Below, one piece after another: positions 24,398 through 33,116 of a DNA stretch of 45,787 nucleotides. The translations under genes and the position numbers were made by a program. Source of the stretch: IMCC26207 sp037141255 (GTDB lineage Bacteria > Actinomycetota > Acidimicrobiia > Acidimicrobiales > Microtrichaceae). Numbering within the stretch: position 1 is the stretch's first letter; each line of letters begins with the position of its first letter. A model generated the notes under the pieces. The model ran no database searches, was not told where the DNA came from, and worked only from the letters and a program-made list of their open reading frames with translations. The stretch covers positions 1 to 45,787 of the forward strand of contig JBAXCX010000007.1 in assembly GCA_037141255.1 (NCBI GenBank), read 5' to 3'.

Positions 24398-26487
24398 AGC
24401 CACTCCGCTCGATTACGGGAACTTGCATCACGCTGAGTTCCCTGCTGCTCGCTATGAGCTTTGGCCTGAGCGCTACCGCTCAGACAACAAGTGCTGCAGT
24501 GCTGCAAGGACCAGACCCAGTCGTTCGAATCAGCGCAGTATCACCTTGGGTAAATTCCAATGGCGAGTTCCAAGTGCGATTTGCCCCGAGCGTGGCAGTT
24601 CCTGCGGGATCACAACTCACCTTCACCGTTCATCAAGCTCTTCAGCCCACCCGCACCGAGACCCTCCGAGACAAAGTCGACGCTGTCATGAACGGTGCGT
24701 CACCGGGCAGAGTCCTACAAAGTCCAGAAACTCGACTCTTTAGTGAGTACGGAGACCCGACAACTGGATCAGTGTTGACGATCCCAATTCGCTCAACTGC
24801 AGACCAGGACCGCACGAGACTCCTGCTCCCAAAAGCTGGGATTCATCCTGTGGAACTCGTTCTGACCAGCCCGGACGGACCTGAAATCTGGAGTCAGCTC
24901 GTCTTTCTCAATCGCCTTCCCACGAACTACTCCCCAAAGCCCCACGACCCTTCAGCAGTCGCCGTCACCTTACTGATCCCCATAGAAACCGCGCCAAGTC
25001 TCGACACCTCAGGTGCACCAGTGTTCACGATCGAAGAACGTGCTCGCATTGATGCGGCGACCACGCTGTTCAAGACCGTTCCTGATGCACCGCTCCGGCT
25101 CGGGCTCCGACCAAATACCCTTGACGGACTTGTTCGCAGTAAAGAGCCCTGGGCTGAGAACTTCGTGACCTCGCTGAGCGGAGCACTCTCATCCGCTGGC
25201 GTGGGAACAGCGAGAACTCTTGGCCCCTCGGTTCTTTCACTCCCATATGTGCATGTCAGCACCTCTGGGCTGATAGCGGCCGGAGCCACGGGCGACTTAG
25301 AGCGAGAACTCATCCTCGGAGACCGGGTCACCCGAGAAGTAACTGATCGTCGATCAACTCAGGGAACCTGGGCTCTCGACGACTCCTTGAGTCCTGAGGC
25401 AGCGTTCGCAGTGGGAACGCTCGGAGCGAAGAATTTCCTAGTTTCAAGCGAGCAACTTGAACGACCTTCTGGTCTGACTGAACAACAGACCATGACTGCT
25501 GCAGTGCAACTCGGCAAGGACTCGGGCCTGCGGGCGATCGCCTATGACACCCTGATCTCGCAACGTTTCGCTAACTCGCTCATCGACCCCGCAATTCGCG
25601 CTCATGAGGTCATCTCACTGATGCTCTCAGCATGGTTCTCGGCTCGAAGCCCAGGGGCTGAAAGTTTCTCGGCAGCGGGTGCCACCTTGGGTTCCGTGGT
25701 GCTGCTCCCGCCGAATATTGACCCCGCTGCGATTTCTGCTCTCGATCCAAGCCTGCTGATCGACGGCCCCATCCAGGTCCTAGCAGATGGAGCATCGCTC
25801 GGGCCTGCGTCAGAGACCAAAGCAGAACCAGTTGCAGAACTTCTGAGTCAGGTACCCCCTGATGAAAGCATGGCCGTGTCTGCAACTGCTGAAACACGCA
25901 GGCAGATCGGTGCCTATCGGACTATGACCTCCTCGCCAGAGTCAGAAGTTGAACTCTGGACGCGACTGAACGCCCAGACCTTGGCAACCCAACTCAACCC
26001 ACCTCAGCGGTTCACGATCCAGGAGTCGGTGCGATCCCAACTCGCGAAGAACCTCTCGGAAATTGAACTCCCTCCGGGCCGGCAGGTCACCATTACTGGC
26101 CGTTCCACCACCATTCCGCTGCGCTTCCGCAATAATTTGCCCTACGAAGTTCGAGTCAAAATGAGTGTTCGATCCACCCGGCTAAATATCACCGGGGACG
26201 CTGACCGTGAGGTTGTACTTGCCCCAGGCGAAAACCGAATTGATCTCGCGGTCACCGTCCGAGCCCCTGGGGAATCATTACTTCGCATCAAGTTGCTCTC
26301 TCCTGACGATGAACTCGAGATCGGACAGAGCGAACTGCCGGTGCGATCAGCTGCCATCTCTGGAGTGGGGGCGGCACTCTCGGTCATCTCGATACTGTTC
26401 TTAATGTTGTGGTGGGGCCGCACGCACCGCCGCCGCAAAAGGGAGACCGCGCGCATATCCGGCGACCACCCCGCTCTTCTTCCATAA
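24394..26487 (+). CDS. DUF6049 family exported, membrane-anchored protein
   Basis: A 697-residue protein with a signal peptide (about residues 1-36, hydrophobic core SLLLAMSFGLSATA), a long extracellular region, and one C-terminal membrane helix (about residues 660-682, LSVISILFLMLWWG) followed by a basic tail HRRRKRE. It is the positional counterpart of Mycobacterium Rv3909, a DUF6049 protein. The region before the helix (about residues 560-650) looks like a beta-sandwich similar to those of wall-associated proteins. The function is not known. In relatives it lies directly before murJ, so a wall-assembly role is inferred. The GTG start overlaps the GNAT stop (GTGA). Confidence 0.75.
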   Translation: MKPLRSITGTCITLSSLLLAMSFGLSATAQTTSAAVLQGPDPVVRISAVSPWVNSNGEFQVRFAPSVAVPAGSQLTFTVHQALQPTRTETLRDKVDAVMNGASPGRVLQSPETRLFSEYGDPTTGSVLTIPIRSTADQDRTRLLLPKAGIHPVELVLTSPDGPEIWSQLVFLNRLPTNYSPKPHDPSAVAVTLLIPIETAPSLDTSGAPVFTIEERARIDAATTLFKTVPDAPLRLGLRPNTLDGLVRSKEPWAENFVTSLSGALSSAGVGTARTLGPSVLSLPYVHVSTSGLIAAGATGDLERELILGDRVTREVTDRRSTQGTWALDDSLSPEAAFAVGTLGAKNFLVSSEQLERPSGLTEQQTMTAAVQLGKDSGLRAIAYDTLISQRFANSLIDPAIRAHEVISLMLSAWFSARSPGAESFSAAGATLGSVVLLPPNIDPAAISALDPSLLIDGPIQVLADGASLGPASETKAEPVAELLSQVPPDESMAVSATAETRRQIGAYRTMTSSPESEVELWTRLNAQTLATQLNPPQRFTIQESVRSQLAKNLSEIELPPGRQVTITGRSTTIPLRFRNNLPYEVRVKMSVRSTRLNITGDADREVVLAPGENRIDLAVTVRAPGESLLRIKLLSPDDELEIGQSELPVRSAAISGVGAALSVISILFLMLWWGRTHRRRKRETARISGDHPALLP

Positions 26488-26564
26488 CTTTGGATTCAAA
26501 CATCGACACCAAATTGGGCAAGTTCCTTCCACAATATTGGCCTTGCGGCCCGGTAGGTTAGACG

Positions 26565-28160
26565 GTGGTGGCTGATGGACGATCGATGCCGAACCCGACT
26601 GATGAAACTCGCGTCGAAGCCGCGCCAGTTCAGGGGTTTGTCGGACTTACTTTGGGGGGACGGTACGAACTCCACCACCTGATTGGCTCCGGTGGCATGG
26701 CGCAAGTCTGGGATGCAACTGACCTGGTACTCGGCCGGGAAGTTGCTGTAAAAATCCTTCATCCTCACCTAGCGGGTAATGAGGCATTTGTTAGCAGGTT
26801 TCGCGCAGAAGCTATTTCTGCAGCACGACTCAGCCATCCAAACATCGTTGGGGTATACGACACCTGTTCCGATAACGGCAATGAGGCAATCGTCATGGAA
26901 CTGCTCGATGCCACCACATTGCGCGCCTACCTTGATGAACATCACACGGTTGATGCCGACACCACAATCCGCATCAGCCTCAGGCTTCTCGATGCCCTTG
27001 AAGCCGCTCATCGTGCTGGCCTCGTGCATCGCGATGTCAAACCCTCAAACATCTTGTTGTGCGCAGACGGCCGAGTAAAAATTGCCGACTTCGGCATAGC
27101 AAAAGCCGACGATCAAACAGAACTTACCCAAGATGGCGCCCTTGTCGGAACCGCTACGTATTTGTCTCCCGAGCAACTCCTGGGAAACAAAGTTGACGGC
27201 CGAGCAGACATGTATTCCCTTGGCATCGTGATGTACGAGTGTCTAACTGGCAGAGTCCCATTCCAAGGTGACACTGGCGCTGCTGTGGCGCTTGCTCGCC
27301 TACATTCGGTTCCAGTTGACCCCCGGCGTGTCCGCTCTGATGTGCCTCCACTCCTAGCTGATACCGTCATGCGGACCCTGCAACGAGATCCAGAAGACCG
27401 CTTCAACTCAGCAGCGGACCTTCGAGCCGCTCTACTCGACACGAGCGTTGCCCCGCAGTTGCTTGCTCCTCGAGCAGCAGTCGAGAACGACCCTGATCCG
27501 GCTGGATCGGGAGAAACCTTTGCACGGTCTGAGCGTAAGTGGCTGTATCCAGCGCTGTTCATTCTGCTCGTAGCAACCGCTCTCGTCATCGCCGGACTGC
27601 TTGTTCGTGAGACCACCATTGCCGATGAAACAAGCGGGTCAGCCGCAACTGCAACCACCGCAGTCCAAGCCAACACTGAACTCGCTATCAGTGCAGCCAT
27701 TCCATTTGATCCTCAGGGCAAGGGTGAACCTGGAGAAAATGATCAACTCAAAGCCAACGCTTTTGATGGTGACCCAAACACCGCCTGGAGAACCGAGGGC
27801 TACGACACTTCCAACTTCTTCGGCGGCAAAAAAGGTGTGGGGCTGGGGCTAGTTCTGAAGCAGCGGTCACTGGTAGATCGGGTGCTCATAACCGGTTCAA
27901 CGAATGGATGGAGCGGCTCAGTTTTTGTGATCGACGCGCAGAATCTTGATTCTGCAGACCCTGCGAAAATGAAGCCAGTTGCAACCTTTCAAAACACCAG
28001 CGGCCCAGTGGACCTTGACCTCACTCAGACCCCAGCAGCCCAGCGAACGGGAACAGTCGTGCTCATCTGGATTACCAACTTGGGGACACCCGAACAAGAC
28101 CAGCGACATCGAGTGGAAATTTCCGAAGTCACCCTCAATGGCTCTCCAGCGACGGACTGA
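26565..28160 (+). CDS. Transmembrane Ser/Thr protein kinase with a MurJ-tail-like ectodomain
   Basis: The 531-residue protein has a Hanks-type kinase domain at about residues 33-290 with every catalytic element: GSGGMAQVW, the lysine in VAVKIL, HRDVKPSN, DFG, and GTATYLSPEQ. A single membrane helix (about residues 325-347) leads to an extracellular domain of about 165 residues (FDGDPNTAWRTEGYDT, GVGLGLVLKQRSLVDRVLI) resembling a discoidin or jelly-roll fold. In Mycobacterium Rv3910 a kinase-like domain and a similar ectodomain are fused behind the lipid II flippase MurJ; here the kinase looks active and MurJ is absent. Start is GTG at 26565, or ATG at 26586. Confidence 0.88.
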   Translation: MVADGRSMPNPTDETRVEAAPVQGFVGLTLGGRYELHHLIGSGGMAQVWDATDLVLGREVAVKILHPHLAGNEAFVSRFRAEAISAARLSHPNIVGVYDTCSDNGNEAIVMELLDATTLRAYLDEHHTVDADTTIRISLRLLDALEAAHRAGLVHRDVKPSNILLCADGRVKIADFGIAKADDQTELTQDGALVGTATYLSPEQLLGNKVDGRADMYSLGIVMYECLTGRVPFQGDTGAAVALARLHSVPVDPRRVRSDVPPLLADTVMRTLQRDPEDRFNSAADLRAALLDTSVAPQLLAPRAAVENDPDPAGSGETFARSERKWLYPALFILLVATALVIAGLLVRETTIADETSGSAATATTAVQANTELAISAAIPFDPQGKGEPGENDQLKANAFDGDPNTAWRTEGYDTSNFFGGKKGVGLGLVLKQRSLVDRVLITGSTNGWSGSVFVIDAQNLDSADPAKMKPVATFQNTSGPVDLDLTQTPAAQRTGTVVLIWITNLGTPEQDQRHRVEISEVTLNGSPATD

Positions 28161-28204
28161 GTGAACCCGACCATTGCATTGTTCGACCGCTAGAGTCTGA
28201 ACCA

Positions 28205-28513
28205 ATGCCAGAAGAACCCGTAACAGCCGAGACCACTGACTGGACTGATCAGGTCACTGATCTCATCGTTGATTCCGTTGACAAAGTTCGGGACCGGGCA
28301 ACTGGCCCCATCCTCGAGTACTCGAGAATCTCGGTTCACGCACTCGTCGCACTGATTCTCATCACCCCGGTAAGCATTTTCATGTTAATCGGCACCATCC
28401 GCCTGCTCACCTGGGCAGTTGGCCAAGCATGGATCTCGTACACGATTCTCGGAACGATCTTTGTTCTCATTGGGCTCTTCCTATGGTCAAAACGGTCCAA
28501 ACTGCCGCTGTAG
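28205..28513 (+). CDS. Small membrane protein with two helices, function unknown
   Basis: I do not recognise this 102-residue protein. The first 45 residues are acidic and polar with alternating charged residues (TDQVTDLIVDSVDKVRDRA), which may form an amphipathic helix. Two membrane helices follow at about residues 47-70 and 79-96, with a short basic end SKRSKLPL. The ATG is preceded by a purine-poor region. It lies 44 bases after the kinase gene and 33 before trxB on the same strand, so it is probably co-transcribed with both. Confidence 0.7.
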   Translation: MPEEPVTAETTDWTDQVTDLIVDSVDKVRDRATGPILEYSRISVHALVALILITPVSIFMLIGTIRLLTWAVGQAWISYTILGTIFVLIGLFLWSKRSKLPL

Positions 28514-28546
28514 TCTGGTTACTCCTCAGACCAACAAAAGGCAACC

Positions 28547-29536
28547 ATGTCCCCCGAGAACGCTTTCGATTCCGCTGATCCCGTAGTTCGCAAGGTAGTC
28601 ATCATTGGATCTGGGCCAGCAGGACTCACCGCTGCCATCTACACCTCCCGCGCCAACCTCGAGCCGCTGCTCATCGAAGGCGAACCATCCTCTACGAGTG
28701 ATCAACCCGGTGGGCAACTCATGCTCACCACAGAGGTCGAGAACTTTCCAGGCTTTCCCGATGGCATTTTGGGTCCGGATCTCATGGCGAACTTTCGTGA
28801 ACAAGCAGTCCGATTCGGCACCGAGATCCTCACCTCGAAAGTGTCCAAAGTTGATCTGACCGAGCGCCCTTTCAAAGTTTGGATCGGCGACAGCACTGCC
28901 AAACCCACCTTTCTCGCTCAAAGCATCATCGTCTCAACAGGTGCTCAGTCGCTCATGTTAGGTCTCGAAGCCGAACAACGTTTGCTCGGACACGGCCTGT
29001 CCACCTGCGCTACTTGCGACGGATTCTTCTTCCGTGATCAAGAGATTGCGGTAATCGGCGGCGGTGACTCCGCAGTGGAAGAGGCAATGTTTCTGACCCG
29101 ATTTGCCTCGAGCGTCACGATTATTCATCGCCGAGATGAACTCCGCGCATCAAAGATCATGCGGGACCGTGCCCATGCGAACCCAAAGATCAAGTTCCTG
29201 TGGAACACGGTGGTTGAAGACATCCTCGGTGAGCACTCGGTTGAGGGCCTTGCCCTCAGAAACCTCCTCACGAATGAGCAAAGCCAGATCGGATTCACTG
29301 GCGTGTTCGTTGCAATTGGACATCGCCCGTCAACAGATCTATTTCGAGGTCAACTCAACCTGAAAGACAACGGCTACCTCGTGACCGTGGGAGGAAGTTC
29401 CAAGACCAATATCGAAGGCGTCTTTGCAGCCGGTGATGTTCAAGATGACTATTACCGCCAAGCAATTACTGCTGCTGGAAGCGGATGCGCAGCGGCTATC
29501 GACACTGAGCGATTCCTTGAGGACCAAGGCCACTAG
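28547..29536 (+). CDS. trxB: Thioredoxin reductase
   Basis: A 329-residue flavoprotein that reduces thioredoxin with NADPH. The FAD-binding motif GSGPAGLTAAIYTSRA is near residue 22, the redox-active pair is CATC in STCATCDGFFFRD near residue 150, the NADPH-binding motif GGGDSAVEEAMFL follows, and GVFAAGDVQDDYYRQAITAAGSG closes the FAD site (read as GVFAAGDV then RQAITAAGSG). The ATG start has AAAAGG five bases upstream. trxA follows in the standard order of this actinobacterial block. Confidence 0.96.
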   Translation: MSPENAFDSADPVVRKVVIIGSGPAGLTAAIYTSRANLEPLLIEGEPSSTSDQPGGQLMLTTEVENFPGFPDGILGPDLMANFREQAVRFGTEILTSKVSKVDLTERPFKVWIGDSTAKPTFLAQSIIVSTGAQSLMLGLEAEQRLLGHGLSTCATCDGFFFRDQEIAVIGGGDSAVEEAMFLTRFASSVTIIHRRDELRASKIMRDRAHANPKIKFLWNTVVEDILGEHSVEGLALRNLLTNEQSQIGFTGVFVAIGHRPSTDLFRGQLNLKDNGYLVTVGGSSKTNIEGVFAAGDVQDDYYRQAITAAGSGCAAAIDTERFLEDQGH

Positions 29537-29594
29537 TATCTGCCTGAGGCAATCAATGAAACCGCAGCCTCAACGAAAAACGAGAGGACACCCT

Positions 29595-29921
29595 ATGTCG
29601 GGTTCAATCAGTCAACTCAGCGAAGCCACCTTTGCCGAACAAGTCAACAGCAGTGCCGAACCAGTCCTCGTGGACTTTTGGGCTGAATGGTGTGGCCCGT
29701 GCAAGACCATCGCACCCATTCTTGAAGAAATCGCTACGGAACAGAGTGGTTCTCTGAAAATCGCAAAAGTAAACGTTGACGACAACCCCGGACTTGCTCG
29801 CGAGTTCGGCGTGCAGAGTATTCCCACAATGATTCTGTTCAAAGATGGCGAAATCGTGCATAAAATCGTTGGAGCCAAGGGCAAAGCTGCTCTTTTAGCA
29901 GACCTCAGTCCTCACCTCTAA
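29595..29921 (+). CDS. trxA: Thioredoxin
   Basis: From the ATG at 29595, preceded by GAGAGGA, the protein has 108 residues, the usual thioredoxin length; the frame is open further upstream into trxB but that part is not thioredoxin. It contains VLVDFWAEWCGPCK with the WCGPC redox site, the cis-proline segment VQSIPTMILF, and the final helix. It reduces disulphides in ribonucleotide reductase and many other proteins and is recycled by the TrxB encoded just upstream. Confidence 0.97.
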   Translation: MSGSISQLSEATFAEQVNSSAEPVLVDFWAEWCGPCKTIAPILEEIATEQSGSLKIAKVNVDDNPGLAREFGVQSIPTMILFKDGEIVHKIVGAKGKAALLADLSPHL

Positions 29922-29932
29922 GTCATCTCAAG

Positions 29933-29950
29933 ATCGAACGTCTGTTCGAT
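29933..29950 (+). other. Small hairpin after trxA
   Basis: ATCGAAC and GTTCGAT form a 7-bp stem with the four-base loop GTCT, starting 11 bases after the trxA stop and ending 26 bases before the ribosome-binding site of the next gene. No U-rich tail follows. It may moderate read-through into the CwlM-like gene or mark a processing site. Confidence 0.45.
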
Positions 29951-29987
29951 AGAGCGTGCCGACTCGCCTACTCTCTGGAGTTCTGTT

Positions 29988-30962
29988 ATTACTCTTGCTT
30001 CGCTCCCGCTGATCGAAGGTTCCACCGGACCCGACGTAGCTGACCTTCAGCGACGGCTCACTGCCGCCGGGTTTGTTGTGTCTGATGAAACAGGTAGTTT
30101 TTTAGCCGGCACTCAAGATGCGCTCATTGCTTTTCAGAAGGCAAATGGGCTCGATCCCGATGGGATCTGTGGTGCCATGAGTTGGTCGGCCCTCATCGAG
30201 ACCGCTTTCGATATTGGTGACCGCTTACTCTGTTTGCGCTCACCCATGATGCGTGGAGACGATGTATCTGAACTTCAACTTCGGCTAGGCGCCTTGGGTT
30301 TTGATGCGGGCCGGGTGGACGGAATTTTTGGGCCCCTCACACAACAAGCAATCGCAGACTTTCAGAGAAATGCTGGTCTGGTCAGTGATAAAGTCTGCGG
30401 TCCAGAAACAGTAGATTCTCTTGTTCGACTTGAAGGCCGGGGTGGAACCGCAACTGTTACTGGTGTTCGCGAGCGCGACCGTCTACGGCGACGCCTCACC
30501 GAGTTGACGGAGCTTCGGGTAGCGCTCGGATCGGTGGGTCGAATCCATCCAATCCTCAGTGGATTCGCAGCGGGTCTTCAGATTTCGGGAATGTCTACGC
30601 TCCTACTCGATGAGGATGACTGGTCCGCGCAGGCCGTAGCAGTCAACGAGTTTTCCGCCGATATTTTCCTAGGCTTTGAAGAGTGCGAATTACCACAGGT
30701 CGATGCAAGCTATTTCTCTGTACCAGGCTACGAGTCAGACGCTGGTCGCCGCTTCGCAGAATTAATCATCCAAGAATTACCAGCCGCACCAGGATGGGGA
30801 ATGGGAACAGTTCAAGGCATGCGGTTGCAGATTCTGCGAGAGACTCGCCCACCGGCCGTATTGCTGCGATTGGGTCCGCCGGAATTGCTCCATTCAAGCA
30901 CTGCCCTCGTGATTGCATCGCTGCACCGAGCTCTTGAGGCTTGGGCAAGCGATCCGTGCTAG
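29988..30962 (+). CDS. CwlM-like pseudo-amidase with two peptidoglycan-binding domains, apparent ATT start
   Basis: Two PG_binding_1 domains (starting STGPDVADLQRRLTAAGF and GDDVSELQLRLGALGF) are followed by an amidase_3-like domain. There is no ATG, GTG or TTG before 30078, which would cut the first domain in half. The ATT at 29988 sits seven bases after GGAG and gives 324 residues. The amidase part keeps the fold's landmarks (LQILRETRPPAVLLRLG) but lacks the DPGHGG, SLHAN and late Glu zinc/catalytic residues. Mycobacterium CwlM at this same place is a non-enzymatic cytoplasmic activator of MurA; no signal peptide is seen here either. Confidence 0.8.
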   Translation: MTLASLPLIEGSTGPDVADLQRRLTAAGFVVSDETGSFLAGTQDALIAFQKANGLDPDGICGAMSWSALIETAFDIGDRLLCLRSPMMRGDDVSELQLRLGALGFDAGRVDGIFGPLTQQAIADFQRNAGLVSDKVCGPETVDSLVRLEGRGGTATVTGVRERDRLRRRLTELTELRVALGSVGRIHPILSGFAAGLQISGMSTLLLDEDDWSAQAVAVNEFSADIFLGFEECELPQVDASYFSVPGYESDAGRRFAELIIQELPAAPGWGMGTVQGMRLQILRETRPPAVLLRLGPPELLHSSTALVIASLHRALEAWASDPC

Positions 30963-31076
30963 CTCAGACCAACAGCAAGACTCAACCCTAAATCTCAGGC
31001 TGAGGTTTGTTTAACCACAAGTTTTCCCACAGCCTGTGCATAAACTTTGCGAAGGACAACATTGCTGGATGCAGGA

Positions 31077-31976
31077 TCATTCAATGATTCTTCGATAGAT
31101 CCGTTCAAGGTCTTCAAGGTTCGCAAACTCCACCGTTACTTTGCCTCGTTTGGCGGTCATGGACACCCCTACTCGTGTCTCTAGGTATGAGGCAAGAAGT
31201 TCTTCAAGTTCGAGGATCCCTGGTGGTCGTAGCTTACGCTCCGGGTCCGAGGAGGGTTGAGCTTTTTCAGAAGGACCCTCAGATGGAGCACCGAGTCCCG
31301 CCTCAAGATCTAGTCGCTCCTTCACCAGTTGTTCAACCTCACGCACGCTGAGAGATTCAGTCACAACTCTCTTCGCAACAGTCTCCTGATAGGCACGGTC
31401 CGGATGAGCAAGCAGCGCCTTAGCATGCCCAGCAGATACGAGTCCCTCAGCCACGAGTTTCTGTACTGCGGGGGAGAGCTGGAAAAGTCTCAGATGGTTT
31501 GCCACAGCCGACCGACTCTTGCCGACGCGCTTAGCAATCTGCTCCTGAGTGAGCCCAAAATCTTCTATGAGCTGCTGATACGCTCCGGCCTCTTCAAGTG
31601 CATTCAAGTCTTGTCGATGCAGATTTTCCACTAACGCCTGCTCCAAAGAGCTGACATCATCTACCCGGCGGACGACAGCGGGAATTGAAGGCAGACCAGC
31701 TCTTTTCGCCGCGCGCCACCTTCGTTCTCCGGCAATTATTTCAAAGCCAGATTCGGTTTGGCGGACAAGAATAGGCTGAAGCACTCCTAGCTCTCGGATA
31801 CTCTCAACGAGACCTTCGAGCGTCTCCTCATCAAACGCCTTGCGGGGCTGCAGGGCATTGGCATACACCGTTGAAACCGCAAGATTGTGTAGGCCAGCAG
31901 CGCTGTCCTCTACTTGCTCATCGCCTGTCGGGATCAGAGCTGACAAACCTCGACCGAGCCCACCTTTACGAGACAC
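31077..31976 (-). CDS. parB: Chromosome-partitioning protein ParB
   Basis: The 299-residue protein starts with the GLGRGLSALIP peptide typical of chromosomal ParB (contact region for ParA). It then has the CTP-binding domain with AGERRWRAAKRAGL and ENLHRQDLN, the helix-turn-helix TQEQIAKRVGKSRSAVANHLRLF that reads parS, and a C-terminal dimerisation region from about residue 245. ParB loads on parS as a CTP-dependent clamp and spreads. It overlaps the parA gene by 11 bases. Two parS palindromes are within 2.5 kb. Confidence 0.96.
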   Translation of the reverse strand: MSRKGGLGRGLSALIPTGDEQVEDSAAGLHNLAVSTVYANALQPRKAFDEETLEGLVESIRELGVLQPILVRQTESGFEIIAGERRWRAAKRAGLPSIPAVVRRVDDVSSLEQALVENLHRQDLNALEEAGAYQQLIEDFGLTQEQIAKRVGKSRSAVANHLRLFQLSPAVQKLVAEGLVSAGHAKALLAHPDRAYQETVAKRVVTESLSVREVEQLVKERLDLEAGLGAPSEGPSEKAQPSSDPERKLRPPGILELEELLASYLETRVGVSMTAKRGKVTVEFANLEDLERIYRRIIE

Positions 31977-33027
31977 CGCTCACCTCCCGAGCTAATTCCT
32001 TATAGGCCACCGCACCCCGAGAACTCGGATCAAACGTGGTGATCGGCTGCCCAAAACCTGGTGCCTCCGACAGCCGAACATTTCTGGGGATCACAACTCG
32101 ACAAACTCGTGATCCGTAATGCGATCGAACCTCATCAGAGACCTGCTCCCCCAGTTTGGTGCGTCCGTCATACATCACAAGGACGATATTGCGAATTTCA
32201 AGCGTTGCGTTCAAATTTCGGCGGATGAGATCCACATTGCGGGTTAATTGACCGAGGCCTTCAAGTGCGTAGTACTCACACTGAATCGGTACCATCACCT
32301 CAGTAGCCGCAACTAGAGCATTCACCGTGAGTAGCCCCAAGGAAGGTGGACAGTCGATCAGAACAAAGTCATAGTCATCAATAACCTCGTCTAGGGCGCG
32401 CTTGAGCTTGCTCTCTCGGCTAAATGCAGTCACAAGTTCTATCTCAGAGCCGGCTAAGTCCAGACTTGCAGGGGCGACGAACAGCCCTTTGACCTCAGTG
32501 GGTTCCACACACTCATCAAGACTTACGTCCTGCAACAACACGTTGTAGATCGTGACATCTAGATCGTGGTGGTTAATTCCAAGACCGGTGGTGGCATTGC
32601 CCTGAGGATCAAGATCGATAAGCAGCACCCGATATCCAAGATCTGCAAGAGCGGCACCGAGATTAACGGTGGTTGTCGTCTTCCCAACTCCACCTTTCTG
32701 ATTAGCCAAGGCAATAACACGAGGTAAAGCCGGTGTCTCACGAATAAATCCATCAGTTGAGGCATCATCATCCCCCGGAGTCGGAGCATCCGTACCCGTT
32801 GGCTCATGAGTCTCAGTCCGCTCGTCACTTACTCGATCTATTGGATCTTCCGGGTACTCCGAGTCAAACTCTTCCTCGGATTCCTCCTGAGGAGGTGCCT
32901 CAGTAGGAACGTCCGTACTGTCGACTTGCCGGGAAAATTGCTCCCGGTCATCCTCCGAAGATACGTCTTGATCCGTCTGTAGTGAAGAGGTTGGCTTTGG
33001 CTCGGCCGGGGATTGCAGGTCGTTCAT
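31966..33027 (-). CDS. parA: Chromosome-partitioning ATPase ParA with a long acidic N-terminal extension
   Basis: The ATPase domain begins near residue 101 (LPRVIALANQ) with the deviant Walker A KGGVGKTTTT at 111-120, VLLIDLDPQGNATTGLG, and IDCPPSLGLLTVNAL. ParA forms ATP-dependent dimers on the nucleoid that pull ParB-parS complexes apart. The first 100 residues are of low complexity with very many Asp, Glu, Pro and Thr; chromosomal ParA proteins of other phyla mostly lack this, though extensions occur in Actinomycetota. The only ATG available is at 33027. It overlaps parB. Confidence 0.95.
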   Translation of the reverse strand: MNDLQSPAEPKPTSSLQTDQDVSSEDDREQFSRQVDSTDVPTEAPPQEESEEEFDSEYPEDPIDRVSDERTETHEPTGTDAPTPGDDDASTDGFIRETPALPRVIALANQKGGVGKTTTTVNLGAALADLGYRVLLIDLDPQGNATTGLGINHHDLDVTIYNVLLQDVSLDECVEPTEVKGLFVAPASLDLAGSEIELVTAFSRESKLKRALDEVIDDYDFVLIDCPPSLGLLTVNALVAATEVMVPIQCEYYALEGLGQLTRNVDLIRRNLNATLEIRNIVLVMYDGRTKLGEQVSDEVRSHYGSRVCRVVIPRNVRLSEAPGFGQPITTFDPSSRGAVAYKELAREVSGVS

Positions 33028-33116
33028 CCATGCTCCCTCAACGCAGGTCGTCAGCGCCCGAACTGGCGCTCCTGTATACTTGACGGTTCTTGGGCCCGGG
33101 TCAAGGACCCTCGGGA

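Noticed and set aside
29424..29594. N-terminal extension of thioredoxin reaching into trxB
   Set aside because: The extension overlaps trxB in another frame and has no thioredoxin-like sequence; the ATG at 29595 has its own ribosome-binding site.
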